From contig OZ239148.1 in NCBI GenBank assembly GCA_965194655.1, positions 186,001 through 250,000 of the forward strand: a stretch of DNA of 64,000 nt, written 5' to 3'. Of this stretch, positions 9,056 to 21,302 are shown in pieces (position 1 is the first letter of the stretch; every line of letters starts with the position of its first letter). The stretch comes from Hahnella lacustris. Lineage in GTDB: Bacteria; Pseudomonadota; Gammaproteobacteria; Burkholderiales; Burkholderiaceae_A. The notes under the pieces are model-generated. The model worked only from the letters and a program-made list of their open reading frames with translations, made no database searches and was not told the origin of the DNA. A program made the translations under genes and the position numbers.

Positions 9056-9831
9056 ATGATGAAGCCCTGGTGCTCACAGAAGTCCACGATAAGGTGGGAC
9101 TGATTCGCCTGAATCGCCCCAAGCAGCTCAATGCCCTGAATGACGCCCTCATGGACGCTCTGGGCGAGGCGCTCAGAGCCTTCGATGCCGACGAGGGCAT
9201 CTCCGTCATCGTGCTCACAGGGAACGAGAAAGCCTTCGCAGCAGGTGCAGACATTACGCGGATGAAGGACCTGACCTACAGCGAGGCCTTTGGCGGCAAC
9301 TTCATCAGCCGAAACTGGGAAGACATCCTGCGCATTCGCAAGCCCGTGATTGCAGCGGTGAGTGGCTATGCCCTGGGCGGCGGCTGCGAGCTGGCCATGA
9401 TGTGCGACACCATCATTTGTGGCGATACCGCCAAGTTTGGTCAGCCCGAGGTCAAGCTGGGCATTCCGCCCGGCGCAGGTGGGTCCCAGCGCACCCCGCG
9501 GGCCATGGGCAAGGCCAAAGCCATGGACCTCTGCCTCACGGGCCGCATGATGGACGCGTCCGAGGCGGAGCGCAGCGGCCTGGTGTCCCGTGTGGTGCCT
9601 GCGGACCAGGTCCTCCAAGAGGCCCTGACGATGGCCTCAGAGATGGCAAAGCACTCCTTGTTGGCGCTCATGCAGGTCAAGGAACTCATCAACCAGGCCT
9701 ACGAGACGCCGCTCTCTGCGGGCTTGCTGCTGGAGCGTCGCGGGTTTCATGCTGCATTTGCGACGCAGGACCAGAAGGAAGGCATGTCTGCGTTCGTCGA
9801 AAAGCGCACGCCAACTTTCCGCAATCGCTAA
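9052..9831 (+). CDS. Enoyl-CoA hydratase/isomerase (crotonase) family protein
   Basis: A 259-residue crotonase-fold enzyme. The oxyanion-hole segments NEKAFAAGADITRM and ALGGGCELAMMCD are present, and the two catalytic acids of classical hydratases fall in QPEVKLGIPPGAGGSQRT and in the following helix. Likely reaction: hydration of short-chain 2-enoyl-CoA, as in beta-oxidation. It overlaps trpC by 4 bp and so is translationally coupled to the trp operon, although no metabolic link is obvious. No clear terminator lies between it and the rRNA promoter. Confidence 0.92.
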   Translation: MNDEALVLTEVHDKVGLIRLNRPKQLNALNDALMDALGEALRAFDADEGISVIVLTGNEKAFAAGADITRMKDLTYSEAFGGNFISRNWEDILRIRKPVIAAVSGYALGGGCELAMMCDTIICGDTAKFGQPEVKLGIPPGAGGSQRTPRAMGKAKAMDLCLTGRMMDASEAERSGLVSRVVPADQVLQEALTMASEMAKHSLLALMQVKELINQAYETPLSAGLLLERRGFHAAFATQDQKEGMSAFVEKRTPTFRNR

Positions 9832-9911
9832 ATGCCAAAAGGGTTGAAAACGCTAAGCCATTGATTTTGCATAGCCTCAACCGCTTGATGGCTTGTTTTT
9901 CCCCCAGTCGT

Positions 9912-9940
9912 TTGACAGCGCATTTTTGCCCCGTTATAGT
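9912..9940 (+). promoter_or_regulatory. rRNA operon sigma-70 promoter
   Basis: A consensus TTGACA (9912-9917) and a near-consensus TATAGT (9935-9940) are separated by exactly 17 bp, about 220 bp upstream of 16S. This is the strongest promoter by eye in the window. The stretch 9832-10161 has no gene. Besides this promoter it holds an AT-rich upstream block that could act as an UP element, the boxA, and the 16S processing-stem strand. Confidence 0.85.
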
Positions 9941-10013
9941 CTCGCTTCTTCGCTGCTGACGCGTTCACGCGAATGCAACAAAGCAGTGAAAAAAGTCGTA
10001 AAAAAGCAGTCCC

Positions 10014-10026
10014 GCTCTTTAAAAAC
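10014..10026 (+). promoter_or_regulatory. rrn leader boxA antitermination site
   Basis: GCTCTTTAAAAAC matches the boxA element of rRNA leaders, bound by NusB/S10 to make polymerase resistant to Rho. It lies about 75 bp downstream of the promoter and immediately before the 16S processing stem. Confidence 0.75.
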
Positions 10027-10029
10027 TAA

Positions 10030-10044
10030 CAGCCGATAAGTGTG
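10030..10044 (+). other. 16S processing stem, upstream strand
   Basis: CAGCCGATAAGTGTG can pair, with one G-T wobble, to CACGCTTATCGGCTG at 11719-11733, enclosing 16S. A second shorter complement (GCGTTGA near 10133 with TCAACGC near 11703) lies inside it. This is the expected RNase III substrate for 16S release. Confidence 0.7.
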
Positions 10045-10161
10045 GGCATTTGAGTTGAGATGTAAGTCTCAAAACACAAGTGCTCATCACTGACAGAAAG
10101 TAGTAAAGGTTTTTCTTAGGAAAAATCTCGTCAGCGTTGAGTTTTAAATATTGCAGAGATT

Positions 10162-11693
<1,532 letters not shown>

Positions 11694-11718
11694 GAGCATG
11701 CATCAACGCTCAAGTGCT

Positions 11719-11733
11719 CACGCTTATCGGCTG
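11719..11733 (+). other. 16S processing stem, downstream strand
   Basis: CACGCTTATCGGCTG is the partner of 10030-10044. It lies 10 bp before tRNA-Ile. Confidence 0.7.
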
Positions 11734-11742
11734 CTTAAGTCT

Positions 11743-11819
11743 GGGTCTGTAGCTCAGTCGGTTAGAGCACCGTCTTGATAAGGCGGGGGTCGTTGGTTCG
11801 AATCCAACCAGACCCACCA
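11743..11819 (+). tRNA. tRNA-Ile (GAT anticodon)
   Basis: 77 nt with an encoded CCA. The acceptor GGGTCTG pairs with CAGACCC. The anticodon loop contains GAT and the T-arm has GGTTCGAATCC. It is in the usual place in the 16S-23S spacer. Confidence 0.98.
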
Positions 11820-11842
11820 CCATCGCAGCTATTTGTTTTTAC

Positions 11843-11918
11843 GGGGGTGTAGCTCAGCTGGGAGAGCACCTGCTTTGCAAGCAGGGGGTCATCGGTTCGA
11901 TCCCGTTCACCTCCACCA
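11843..11918 (+). tRNA. tRNA-Ala (TGC anticodon)
   Basis: 76 nt with CCA. The acceptor GGGGGTG pairs with CACCTCC, including one G-T pair. The anticodon loop is CTTTGCAAG with TGC, and the T-arm has GGTTCGATCCC. It is 23 bp after tRNA-Ile. Confidence 0.98.
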
Positions 11919-11968
11919 GATTTGCAGTTTCAACAGTTTGCAGTAGTTGTATGTTGTATCGGCTGCTC

Positions 11969-11980
11969 GTTCTTTAACAA
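11969..11980 (+). promoter_or_regulatory. Spacer boxA-like antitermination element
   Basis: GTTCTTTAACAA resembles the second boxA found before 23S in rRNA operons. The rest of the spacer from 11919 to 12145 is AT-rich and has no gene that I can see. Confidence 0.55.
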
Positions 11981-12145
11981 TTTGATCTTCGCGTGATACC
12001 AATATGATGAGTATTGGATATCACCAGTTTTGTGATTGTTTGAATCACATAACTCTCAAGTATGCGCGTGTAGTTATATTCATCGGCAAAGTTGTAAATT
12101 GATCTATAACTGGCCAGCTAGCCAAATAAATCGGTGATTCGTCAC

Positions 12146-12156
12146 CAAAGTTATAG

Positions 12157-12163
<7 letters not shown>
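12146..12163 (+). other. 23S terminal processing stem, 5' strand
   Basis: CAAAGTTATAGAGTCAAG is a perfect 18-base complement of 15022-15039. It forms the long helix joining the two ends of 23S that RNase III trims. Confidence 0.85.
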
Positions 12164-15021
<2,858 letters not shown>

Positions 15022-15029
<8 letters not shown>

Positions 15030-15039
15030 TATAACTTTG
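15022..15039 (+). other. 23S terminal processing stem, 3' strand
   Basis: CTTGACTCTATAACTTTG is the partner of 12146-12163. Further on, at 15121-15144, the 23S-5S spacer has a separate perfect 9-bp hairpin (GTTGCTGGA/TCCAGCAAC, 6-nt loop), probably another processing structure. Confidence 0.8.
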
Positions 15040-15172
15040 TTGATGAGTCAACGCCATACTTGGTCGACTGACATAACAGTCAGTCTATAGATGTACGTGT
15101 TTCAAAGAATTCCTAACTGTGTTGCTGGATTCGTCTCCAGCAACAGCGAAGATCGATATTGTTGACAAGTTA

Positions 15173-15289
15173 TGCCTGATGGCCATAGCGAGTTGGAACC
15201 ACCCCTTCCCTTCCCGAACAGGACCGTGAAACGACTTTGCGCCGATGATAGTGAGCTTTCGCTCGTGAAAGTAGGGCACCGTCAGGCAC
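15173..15289 (+). rRNA. rrf: 5S ribosomal RNA
   Basis: About 117 nt. The terminal helix TGCCTGA pairs with TCAGGCA. The family-typical GGCCATAGCG, CCCGAAC and GTGAAACG segments and the closing GTAGGGCACC are present. Exact ends may be off by a base or two. Confidence 0.93.
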
Positions 15290-15299
15290 CCCCTAAGAA

Positions 15300-15335
15300 C
15301 CCTCACCTGAATCTCAGGTGGGGGTTTTTGTTTTT
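15300..15335 (+). terminator. rRNA operon intrinsic terminator
   Basis: A stem CACCTGA/TCAGGTG, extended by C-G pairs at the base with a short ATC loop, is followed by TTTTTGTTTTT. It ends 30 bp before the next gene. Confidence 0.88.
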
Positions 15336-15364
15336 CTAGGCCCAACCACTTGGAGTAAGACCTA

Positions 15365-16738
15365 ATGGCACTCAACACCAAAGTTCAGGCAGACCACCAC
15401 GCCCCCCCCATCACGCGCTTGCTGGCCGAGTTCGCCATTCAGCACCCCTCCAAGGGCTGGGATCAGGAGGTTGAGGATCAGGCGCACCGAACGCTCGCAA
15501 ACTGGCTGGGCTGCGCCATTGGCGCCTCAAGCCATGACAGCGTCCAGGCTGCATTGGCCGCCGCCCAGGTGTTGGAGTCTCCCCCGCAGGCGGCCCTGAT
15601 GGGCCGTGCCGAGCGTGTGGACATGGCCAACGCGGCCCTGATCAACGGCATCTCCTCGCATACCTTCGACTTCGACGACACCCATCTCAAGACCATCATC
15701 CACCCTGCTGGACCCATTGCTTCCGCTCTGTTGCCGTTGGCAGAGAAGCTGGGCAGTACCGGCCGCCAGGTCATCGACGCCTTGGTGATTGGGGTGGAAG
15801 TGAGCTGCCGTGTGGGCAACTGTATGTACCCTCACCATTACGATCGCGGCTGGCACATCACGGGCACCACAGGCATGGTGGGCTCCGCTGCTGCCTGCTC
15901 TCGGCTGCTGGGCCTCTCGGTTAATCAAGCCCAGATGGCACTGGGCATTGCAGCGTCTCAGCCGGTTGGTCTGCGGGAGCAGTTTGGGAGTATGACCAAG
16001 CCCTTTCATCCGGGCGCCGCTGCCAAGAACGGGCTCATGTCCGCCCTTCTCGCGCAGAAGGGATTTACCTCCTCGAAGCGTGCGCTCGAGGCACCCCGTG
16101 GCCTGATTCAAGCCATCTCCGACAAACACGACTGGAGCGAGATCACCGAGGGGCTGGGCTCGCGCTGGGAAGCAGCACTCAATACCTATAAGCCGTTCGC
16201 CTGCGGCATCGTGATACATCCCAGCATCGATGGCTGCGTGCAGCTTCGGAACGCCCACCAGCTCCAGGCAGAGGACATCAGCGGCATCACGCTGAAGGTG
16301 CACTCACTCGTGCTCGAGCTCACCGGCAAGAAAACGCCCCAGCTGGGCCTGGAGGGCAAGTTCAGCGTCTACCACTCCTGCGCCGCAGGCATTATTCATG
16401 GCCGCGCCGGGGAGCACGAGTATTCAGACGCCTGTGTTCAGGATGCTCGTGTTGTCACCCTGCGCGACAAGATCACGGCCGTCGTAGATGACAGCATCAG
16501 CGAAGCGTCGGCGGATGTCACCATCCAGACCAACGATGGGCGCAGCTTCCATGTCTTTGTGGAACATGCCATTGGCAGCCTCGAGCGGCCCATGTCTGCA
16601 GAGCAGCTCAAGGCGAAGTTCATGGATCAGGCCGCGGCAGAAATCGGTCAAGACAAGGCCGAAAACGCGTGGAATGCGGCGCTTGGACTCGCTCAAGCAC
16701 CCAACATCATGACGCTCTTGAAGGCTGCCACCCGCTAG
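15365..16738 (+). CDS. MmgE/PrpD family protein (2-methylcitrate-dehydratase-like)
   Basis: 457 residues, matching the MmgE/PrpD family (2-methylcitrate dehydratase, cis-aconitate decarboxylase and relatives). Recognisable segments are ISSHTFDFDDTHLKTIIHPAGP, ALVIGVEVSCRVGNCMYP, GWHITGTTGMVGSAAACSRLLGL, and GSMTKPFHPGAAAKNG with the family's conserved lysine and histidine. It stands alone between the rRNA terminator and a convergent gene, without prpB/prpC, so a role in propionate metabolism is not supported by context and the substrate is unknown. GGAGTAAGA serves as the ribosome site. Confidence 0.85.
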   Translation: MALNTKVQADHHAPPITRLLAEFAIQHPSKGWDQEVEDQAHRTLANWLGCAIGASSHDSVQAALAAAQVLESPPQAALMGRAERVDMANAALINGISSHTFDFDDTHLKTIIHPAGPIASALLPLAEKLGSTGRQVIDALVIGVEVSCRVGNCMYPHHYDRGWHITGTTGMVGSAAACSRLLGLSVNQAQMALGIAASQPVGLREQFGSMTKPFHPGAAAKNGLMSALLAQKGFTSSKRALEAPRGLIQAISDKHDWSEITEGLGSRWEAALNTYKPFACGIVIHPSIDGCVQLRNAHQLQAEDISGITLKVHSLVLELTGKKTPQLGLEGKFSVYHSCAAGIIHGRAGEHEYSDACVQDARVVTLRDKITAVVDDSISEASADVTIQTNDGRSFHVFVEHAIGSLERPMSAEQLKAKFMDQAAAEIGQDKAENAWNAALGLAQAPNIMTLLKAATR

Positions 16739-16753
16739 CTTCGCTACTCCGTC

Positions 16754-17662
16754 TTAAGGCTTGAGCCGCGGGCGCAGACCCGCGGCATGGATTCGATCGC
16801 GAAAGGCGATGGCTTCGCGCCGAATGTTCGCCCGGGCTTCGCCCAGCTCGCGAACGAATGAGGGATCTGTGACCAACTCCACATACCGCGCGACCACGTC
16901 CTCCGGACTGGCGTGGCAGTCTGCGGCCCCTTGGTTGTAGACGGAAATGCCGGCGGCCGAGATCTGCTCAATATTGGGGGTTCGGTCGCAGAGGTCGAAG
17001 GAGAGGTGCAGGCTATGAGAGCCGGGCGTGGTGCAGCGATGCGGTACCCCAGCCCGAACATACAACGCGTCACCCGGGTTCATCACGAACTCCTTGAGTA
17101 GCGGGCCCATCTGCTGCTCCGTAAGCGGTGAATTACCCTGATACCGCCTGCGCTGGGGTTGGTGAACCCGCCAGCGCTTCTGGCCCGAGACCTGAATCAC
17201 CAACACATCGTCACTGTCTCGATGACCTCCGTAGGCCTCATTGCTCTGGCGTGAGAAAAAAGCCTCACAGTTGCTCAGCACGCAGGGCATGAGCTCATCG
17301 ACCTCCCGCACCAAGGCGTTGACCATCTGGTCTTGGAGGTCCAGCCCCTCCAACACCACAGAGGCCCCTTGCTCCAGGGCCTGAACCAGACGCCGCTTGT
17401 CGATGAACTGCAGCCGCTTCTTCTGGACGGTCTTCCACATCTGATCATCAGCAATGGGCACGACCTGGCCCCGAAGGCTCACTTGAAGCCACTCAGGGCT
17501 CAGGAGGGGATTCGCCAGCAGCGTCTCGAGTCGATCCAGAGAAAAGAGAGCATTCTCAGGCAGCAGTCCGGGCACGAGCCGGAAGACATGATCATGATCA
17601 GTAAGCCCCGCCTTGAGAAAGTCGAGGATGACGGGAAAGTAGGCTCGGGAATCTGATGTCAT
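16754..17662 (-). CDS. JmjC/cupin-type 2-oxoglutarate oxygenase (RoxA/YcfD-like)
   Basis: 302 residues of the Cupin_4/JmjC group that includes E. coli YcfD, which hydroxylates an arginine of ribosomal protein L16. The iron triad is visible: H147 and D149 in GGHRDSDDVLVIQVSGQKRW, and H208 in YVRAGVPHRC. The family's RRWRV-like strand is kept as KRWRVH. It is shorter than YcfD (about 370 residues) and the C-terminal region differs, so the protein substrate should not be assumed. It lies 84 bp downstream of the porin gene, separated from it by a terminator. Confidence 0.75.
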   Translation of the reverse strand: MTSDSRAYFPVILDFLKAGLTDHDHVFRLVPGLLPENALFSLDRLETLLANPLLSPEWLQVSLRGQVVPIADDQMWKTVQKKRLQFIDKRRLVQALEQGASVVLEGLDLQDQMVNALVREVDELMPCVLSNCEAFFSRQSNEAYGGHRDSDDVLVIQVSGQKRWRVHQPQRRRYQGNSPLTEQQMGPLLKEFVMNPGDALYVRAGVPHRCTTPGSHSLHLSFDLCDRTPNIEQISAAGISVYNQGAADCHASPEDVVARYVELVTDPSFVRELGEARANIRREAIAFRDRIHAAGLRPRLKP

Positions 17663-17673
17663 GTTGGCATTCT

Positions 17674-17706
17674 AAAAAGAAAAACCCCCGCACGGGGCGG
17701 GGGTCT
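17674..17706 (-). terminator. Intrinsic terminator of the porin gene
   Basis: Read on the minus strand, the stem ACCCCCGC/GCGGGGGT (17684-17691 with 17697-17704) is followed by TTTTCTTTTT. It lies about 45 bp past the porin stop and just before the oxygenase start. Confidence 0.85.
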
Positions 17707-17746
17707 TTCGTGCTCAATCAAGCCACGGCCCGAGGGCCGCAGTTGA

Positions 17747-18670
17747 TTAGAAGCGGTGGTTGACAGCCAGATACAGCTGGTTGGTCTCGGTGCCGTCTTT
17801 GTCGGTCGAGATGTAGCCGAGGTAGCCAGTAGTCCGCTTGGAGAAAGCCTTGGACAGCGCAACGGCCATCTTATCGGTCTCGGAAGCCTTGGCAGAACCG
17901 AAAGCATCGGTCTCGAAGTTACCGTACATGCCGTGAACGGTCAGGCCGTTGCCCAGGGGGGCAGAGGCAGACACGATGGTCTGAGCAACGTCGCCCTTGC
18001 CGTCGGTTTCCAGGGTGCCGTAAACAATCGTGGCAGCCATGGGTCCGAAGTTGTAGCGTGCGCCCATGGTGGTGGCGGTGCGCTCAACGCCAGCAGTGGT
18101 CTTGTCGGTGGTCGTACCGAACTGCAGGTCGATCTTGGACACTTGGCCGCCAACGTAGAAGGAGGTGGTCTCGTTCACGCCGCCGTCTTTCAGAGCGGTA
18201 CCGATCTGAACTTCAAAGCCGCCGATCTTGGGGGACTTGTACTGGATGGCGTGGTTGATGTCGGAGCCGATGTCCAGGCTAGAGAACAGACCGATGTTGC
18301 CGATCTGGCTCATGTTGTCGATGCCTTCAGCGTTGGTGATGTCGAACTTACCAACTTTAACGGAACCGAAAGAGCCCTCGAGGCCCACTTCCGAACCACG
18401 GCCGAAAGAGGAGATGCCAGCGCCGGTGGAAGCATCCATCGAAGCCTCGAGGCGGAAGAAAGCCTTCAGGCCGCCGCCCAGATCTTCCGTGCCACGGAAG
18501 CCCAGACGGGAGGAGTTCACAACAGAAGAGGCCAGCTTCGTTACGGAAGCTTTGCCATCGGTGTCTTCGTTCAGGATGCCGGTCTCGAGGTTACCGTAGA
18601 CGGTGACTTGAGCCATGGCAGGAGCGGCGATCAGGCCAGCAACTGCGGCAGCGATCAGATGCTTTTTCAT
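17747..18670 (-). CDS. Gram-negative general porin
   Basis: 307-residue outer-membrane beta-barrel of the betaproteobacterial porin family. The signal peptide MKKHLIAAAVAGLIAAPAMA is followed by QVTVYGNLETGI, the classic first strand. Other markers are SRLGFRGTEDLGGGLKAFFRLE, and the C-terminus ends LAVNHRF, with the terminal Phe read by the BAM complex. It is on the short side for the family (often 340-400 residues), suggesting trimmed loops. TAGGAG precedes the ATG by 9 nt. The 281-bp upstream gap is shared with rplM. Confidence 0.92.
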   Translation of the reverse strand: MKKHLIAAAVAGLIAAPAMAQVTVYGNLETGILNEDTDGKASVTKLASSVVNSSRLGFRGTEDLGGGLKAFFRLEASMDASTGAGISSFGRGSEVGLEGSFGSVKVGKFDITNAEGIDNMSQIGNIGLFSSLDIGSDINHAIQYKSPKIGGFEVQIGTALKDGGVNETTSFYVGGQVSKIDLQFGTTTDKTTAGVERTATTMGARYNFGPMAATIVYGTLETDGKGDVAQTIVSASAPLGNGLTVHGMYGNFETDAFGSAKASETDKMAVALSKAFSKRTTGYLGYISTDKDGTETNQLYLAVNHRF

Positions 18671-18848
18671 TCAATATTCTCCTAAGAGGTTTAATGGTGA
18701 TTCACGCACCACACGGCAACGCCGGGGGCGTCACTTACAACGTGGTGAAGGTGAGTATGCATGCCTTCAGAGAAGATTGTTTGAGCCGAATCAGATTCGA
18801 TGACATGTAAAGGGCGGTTTGTTGTGTTCACGCAACAGCCCTCAGGGC

Positions 18849-18876
18849 TTGCAGTTTCGGCTGGATGGCGCATAAT
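18849..18876 (+). promoter_or_regulatory. Candidate promoter of rplM-rpsI
   Basis: TTGCAG (18849-18854) and CATAAT (18871-18876) with a 16-bp spacer lie about 75 bp upstream of rplM. A small inverted repeat AGCCC/GGGCT (18837-18849) abuts the -35 box. The rest of the gap between porin and this site has no recognisable element. Confidence 0.5.
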
Positions 18877-18882
18877 TGAAGG

Positions 18883-18937
18883 CTTTCCTCCAAGGGTTGG
18901 AGGAAAGACAACCACAAGGGCTGGGCCAAAAACCCAG
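18883..18937 (+). promoter_or_regulatory. rplM leader with two tandem hairpins
   Basis: The presumed 5' leader contains a perfect 11-bp hairpin CTTTCCTCCAA/TTGGAGGAAAG with a GGG loop (18883-18907), then CTGGG/CCCAG around CCAAAAA (18921-18937). The second hairpin ends just before the AAAAGGA ribosome site. L13 is known to repress its own mRNA in E. coli; these structures would suit such control, but this is inference. Confidence 0.5.
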
Positions 18938-18951
18938 GAAAAGGAACTACT

Positions 18952-19383
18952 GTGAAAACCTTCGTCGCAAAGCCACTTGAAGTGGTGCACGACTGGGTGG
19001 TCGTTGATGCCACCGATCTCGTGCTCGGCCGTCTGGCCTCTGAAATTGCACACCGCCTACGCGGTAAGCACAAGCCTGAGTTTACCCCTCACGTCGACAC
19101 GGGCGACTACGTCGTGGTCGTCAACGCCGACAAAATCCGCGTGACCGGCAGCAAAGAAACGGACAAGAAGTACTTCCGTCACTCTGGCTACCCCGGCGGA
19201 ATCTACGAGACCACCTTCGGAAAGATGCAGGCCAAGTTTCCCGGCCGCGCACTCGAGATCGCGGTCAAGGGCATGCTGCCCAAGGGCCCTCTGGGCTACG
19301 CCATGATCAAGAAGCTGAAGGTCTACGCGGGTGACAGCCATCCGCACTCGGCCCAGCAGCCCACCCAGATCACCATCAAATAA
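18952..19383 (+). CDS. rplM: 50S ribosomal protein L13
   Basis: 143 residues beginning MKTFVAKPLEVVHDWVVVDA, with VLGRLASEIAHRLRGKHKPEFTPHVDTGD, typical of L13. The start codon is GTG behind AAAAGGA. It forms the standard rplM-rpsI pair, 21 bp before rpsI. Confidence 0.98.
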   Translation: MKTFVAKPLEVVHDWVVVDATDLVLGRLASEIAHRLRGKHKPEFTPHVDTGDYVVVVNADKIRVTGSKETDKKYFRHSGYPGGIYETTFGKMQAKFPGRALEIAVKGMLPKGPLGYAMIKKLKVYAGDSHPHSAQQPTQITIK

Positions 19384-19404
19384 CCGACAGCAAAGGACAA
19401 TCAC

Positions 19405-19797
19405 ATGGTCGGCGAATACAACTACGGAACGGGACGGCGCAAGAGCTCTGTGGCCCGTGTCTTCATCAAGTCGGGTTCAGGCAATTTTGTGGTGAACGGC
19501 AAGCCCCTCGACGAATACTTTGCACGCGAAACGGGCCGCATGATGGTCCGCCAGCCGCTCAACCTGACCAACCACCTGGGCACCTTCGACATCATGGTCA
19601 ACGTGCACGGTGGCGGTGAGACCGGACAGGCCGGTGCCGTGCGCCATGGCCTCACCCGCGCCCTCATCGACTACGACGAGACCCTCAAGCCCATGCTCTC
19701 CAAAGCAGGTCTGGTTACGCGTGATGCCCGTGAGGTCGAGCGTAAGAAGGTTGGTCTGCACAAAGCCCGTAAGCGCAAGCAGTTCTCTAAGCGTTAA
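19405..19797 (+). CDS. rpsI: 30S ribosomal protein S9
   Basis: 130 residues starting MVGEYNYGTGRRKSSVARVF and ending in the basic tail KARKRKQFSKR, which reaches the P-site tRNA. AAAGGACA is the ribosome site. Confidence 0.98.
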   Translation: MVGEYNYGTGRRKSSVARVFIKSGSGNFVVNGKPLDEYFARETGRMMVRQPLNLTNHLGTFDIMVNVHGGGETGQAGAVRHGLTRALIDYDETLKPMLSKAGLVTRDAREVERKKVGLHKARKRKQFSKR

Positions 19798-19814
19798 TTC
19801 AACGCTGCGCAACA

Positions 19815-19843
19815 AAAACCCCAGTGCCTCGGCCTGGGGTTTT
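19815..19843. terminator. Bidirectional intrinsic terminator between rpsI and argC
   Basis: AAAACCCCAG/CTGGGGTTTT with a 9-nt loop is flanked by A and T tracts on both sides, so it can stop transcription of rpsI on the plus strand and of argC on the minus strand. Confidence 0.88.
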
Positions 19844-19877
19844 TTGTTTCTGGCGAGCTGCTGCTTAAACCTGCCTC

Positions 19878-20831
19878 TTAAATCATGAGGCCCGCGCCCT
19901 CGTCGCAGCCCAGGTGCAGGTTCATGTTCTGCACCGCCGCGCCGCTGGCGCCCTTGCCCAGATTGTCCAGGCAGGCCATCAGAATGGCCTGGGTGGGGCT
20001 GGCAAAGACAAAGAGCTCGACCCGATTGGTGTCGTTGCAGCGCTGGCTGTCAAAGAAACCATGGGCGAGCACGTTCGGATCACTCAGGGGCATGACACGG
20101 ATAAAGGCCTCGCCCGAATAGCGCTCACTCAGGCAGGCATGAAGTGCTTCGCCGGAGCTCCCGGATTTGAGTGCGGTCATGGGCAAGGGAATACTCACAG
20201 TCAGCCCCTTGTAAAAAGGACCCACGATGGGCATGAAGATGGGAGTGGCCTGAAGCCGGCTGTGCATGGTCATTTCAGGCAGGTGTTTGTGCGAGAGGCT
20301 CAAGGCATAGGGCCTTGGCGCCAGCAGCTCTGCATCACCGCCTGCCTCGTATTGCTCAATCATCTTCTTGCCCCCGCCAGAGTAGCCGGTGATGGAGGTG
20401 GCGCTGAGCGCCTGGGCTGGAGAGATCAGGCCCGCATCCACCAGTGGACGCATGAGCAGAATGAAGGCGGTGGCATGGCAGCCAGGGTTCGCAATTCGCT
20501 TGCTCCTCCGGATGGACTCACGCTGGTTGGGCGCCAGTTCAGGAAGCCCGAAGGCCCAGCTGGGGTCGGTGCGAAAGGCGGTGCTGGCATCAATCAGGCA
20601 GGAGTTGGGGTTGGTTACCATCTCGGCCGCCTCTTTTGAGGCGGCATCGGGCAGACACAGAAACGCCAGGTCCGAGGCGTTCAGGAGGCGAGCGCGCTCA
20701 GCGGGGTCCTTTCGCTTGTCGGGATCGATCTTCAGCACCTCAATGTCTTGACGCTCCGACAAGACTTCATGGATGCGAAGGCCGGTGGTGCCCTCTTGAC
20801 CATCCACATACACCAGGTGTTTCCGACTCAT
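19878..20831 (-). CDS. argC: N-acetyl-gamma-glutamyl-phosphate reductase (type 2)
   Basis: Third step of arginine synthesis: NADPH-dependent reduction of N-acetylglutamyl phosphate. 317 residues starting SRKHLVYVDGQEGTTGLRIHE, the short type-2 form. The catalytic cysteine is in RIANPGCHATAFIL, with SITGYSGGGKK and LSHKHLPEMT downstream. I chose the ATG at 20831, behind AAAGGCGGGAC, over an ATG/TTG extension of 13 codons. Divergent from erpA with an 88-bp gap. Confidence 0.95.
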   Translation of the reverse strand: MSRKHLVYVDGQEGTTGLRIHEVLSERQDIEVLKIDPDKRKDPAERARLLNASDLAFLCLPDAASKEAAEMVTNPNSCLIDASTAFRTDPSWAFGLPELAPNQRESIRRSKRIANPGCHATAFILLMRPLVDAGLISPAQALSATSITGYSGGGKKMIEQYEAGGDAELLAPRPYALSLSHKHLPEMTMHSRLQATPIFMPIVGPFYKGLTVSIPLPMTALKSGSSGEALHACLSERYSGEAFIRVMPLSDPNVLAHGFFDSQRCNDTNRVELFVFASPTQAILMACLDNLGKGASGAAVQNMNLHLGCDEGAGLMI

Positions 20832-20919
20832 GTCCCGCCTTTCCATAGACTTATTGACGCCGTGGAGCATACCCGAGCGTAGAATAAGGCAATCCTCAGT
20901 AATTCAGTCAGGAATGACC

Positions 20920-21300
20920 ATGACCGCAACCGTACACACCGAGAACCTCCAGGCCCCCCCCGTGGGCATGCCAGACCCGCTTGTTTTTACAGATGCTGCT
21001 GCCAGCAAAGTGAAGACCCTCATCGATGAAGAAGGCAATCCCGATCTCAAGCTGCGCGTGTTTGTGCAGGGAGGGGGCTGCTCCGGCTTTCAGTATGGCT
21101 TCACCTTCGACGAAGACGTCAATGAAGACGACACCACGCTCGACAAGGCCGGCGTGAAGCTGCTGATCGACAGCATGAGCCTTCAGTACCTCATGGGTGC
21201 CGAGATTGACTACAAAGACGACCTCGAGGGCGCCCAGTTTGTAATCAAGAACCCCAACGCCACCACCACCTGCGGCTGCGGCTCGAGCTTCTCCGTCTAG
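20920..21300 (+). CDS. erpA: Iron-sulfur cluster insertion protein ErpA (A-type carrier)
   Basis: 126-residue A-type carrier that delivers Fe-S clusters to target proteins. The three cluster-binding cysteines are in GGGCSGFQYGF and the C-terminal TTCGCGSSF. The ATG at 20920, 7 nt after CAGGA, is preferred to the one at 20914. The ErpA call over IscA rests on the stand-alone context and the LVFTDAAASKVKTLIDEEGNP start. It ends 2 bp from pntB, which converges on it. Confidence 0.93.
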   Translation: MTATVHTENLQAPPVGMPDPLVFTDAAASKVKTLIDEEGNPDLKLRVFVQGGGCSGFQYGFTFDEDVNEDDTTLDKAGVKLLIDSMSLQYLMGAEIDYKDDLEGAQFVIKNPNATTTCGCGSSFSV

Positions 21301-21302
21301 GC

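Noticed and set aside
17756..18685. 309-codon plus-strand frame opposite the porin
   Set aside because: Shadow of the porin reading frame; no start signal or recognisable domain.
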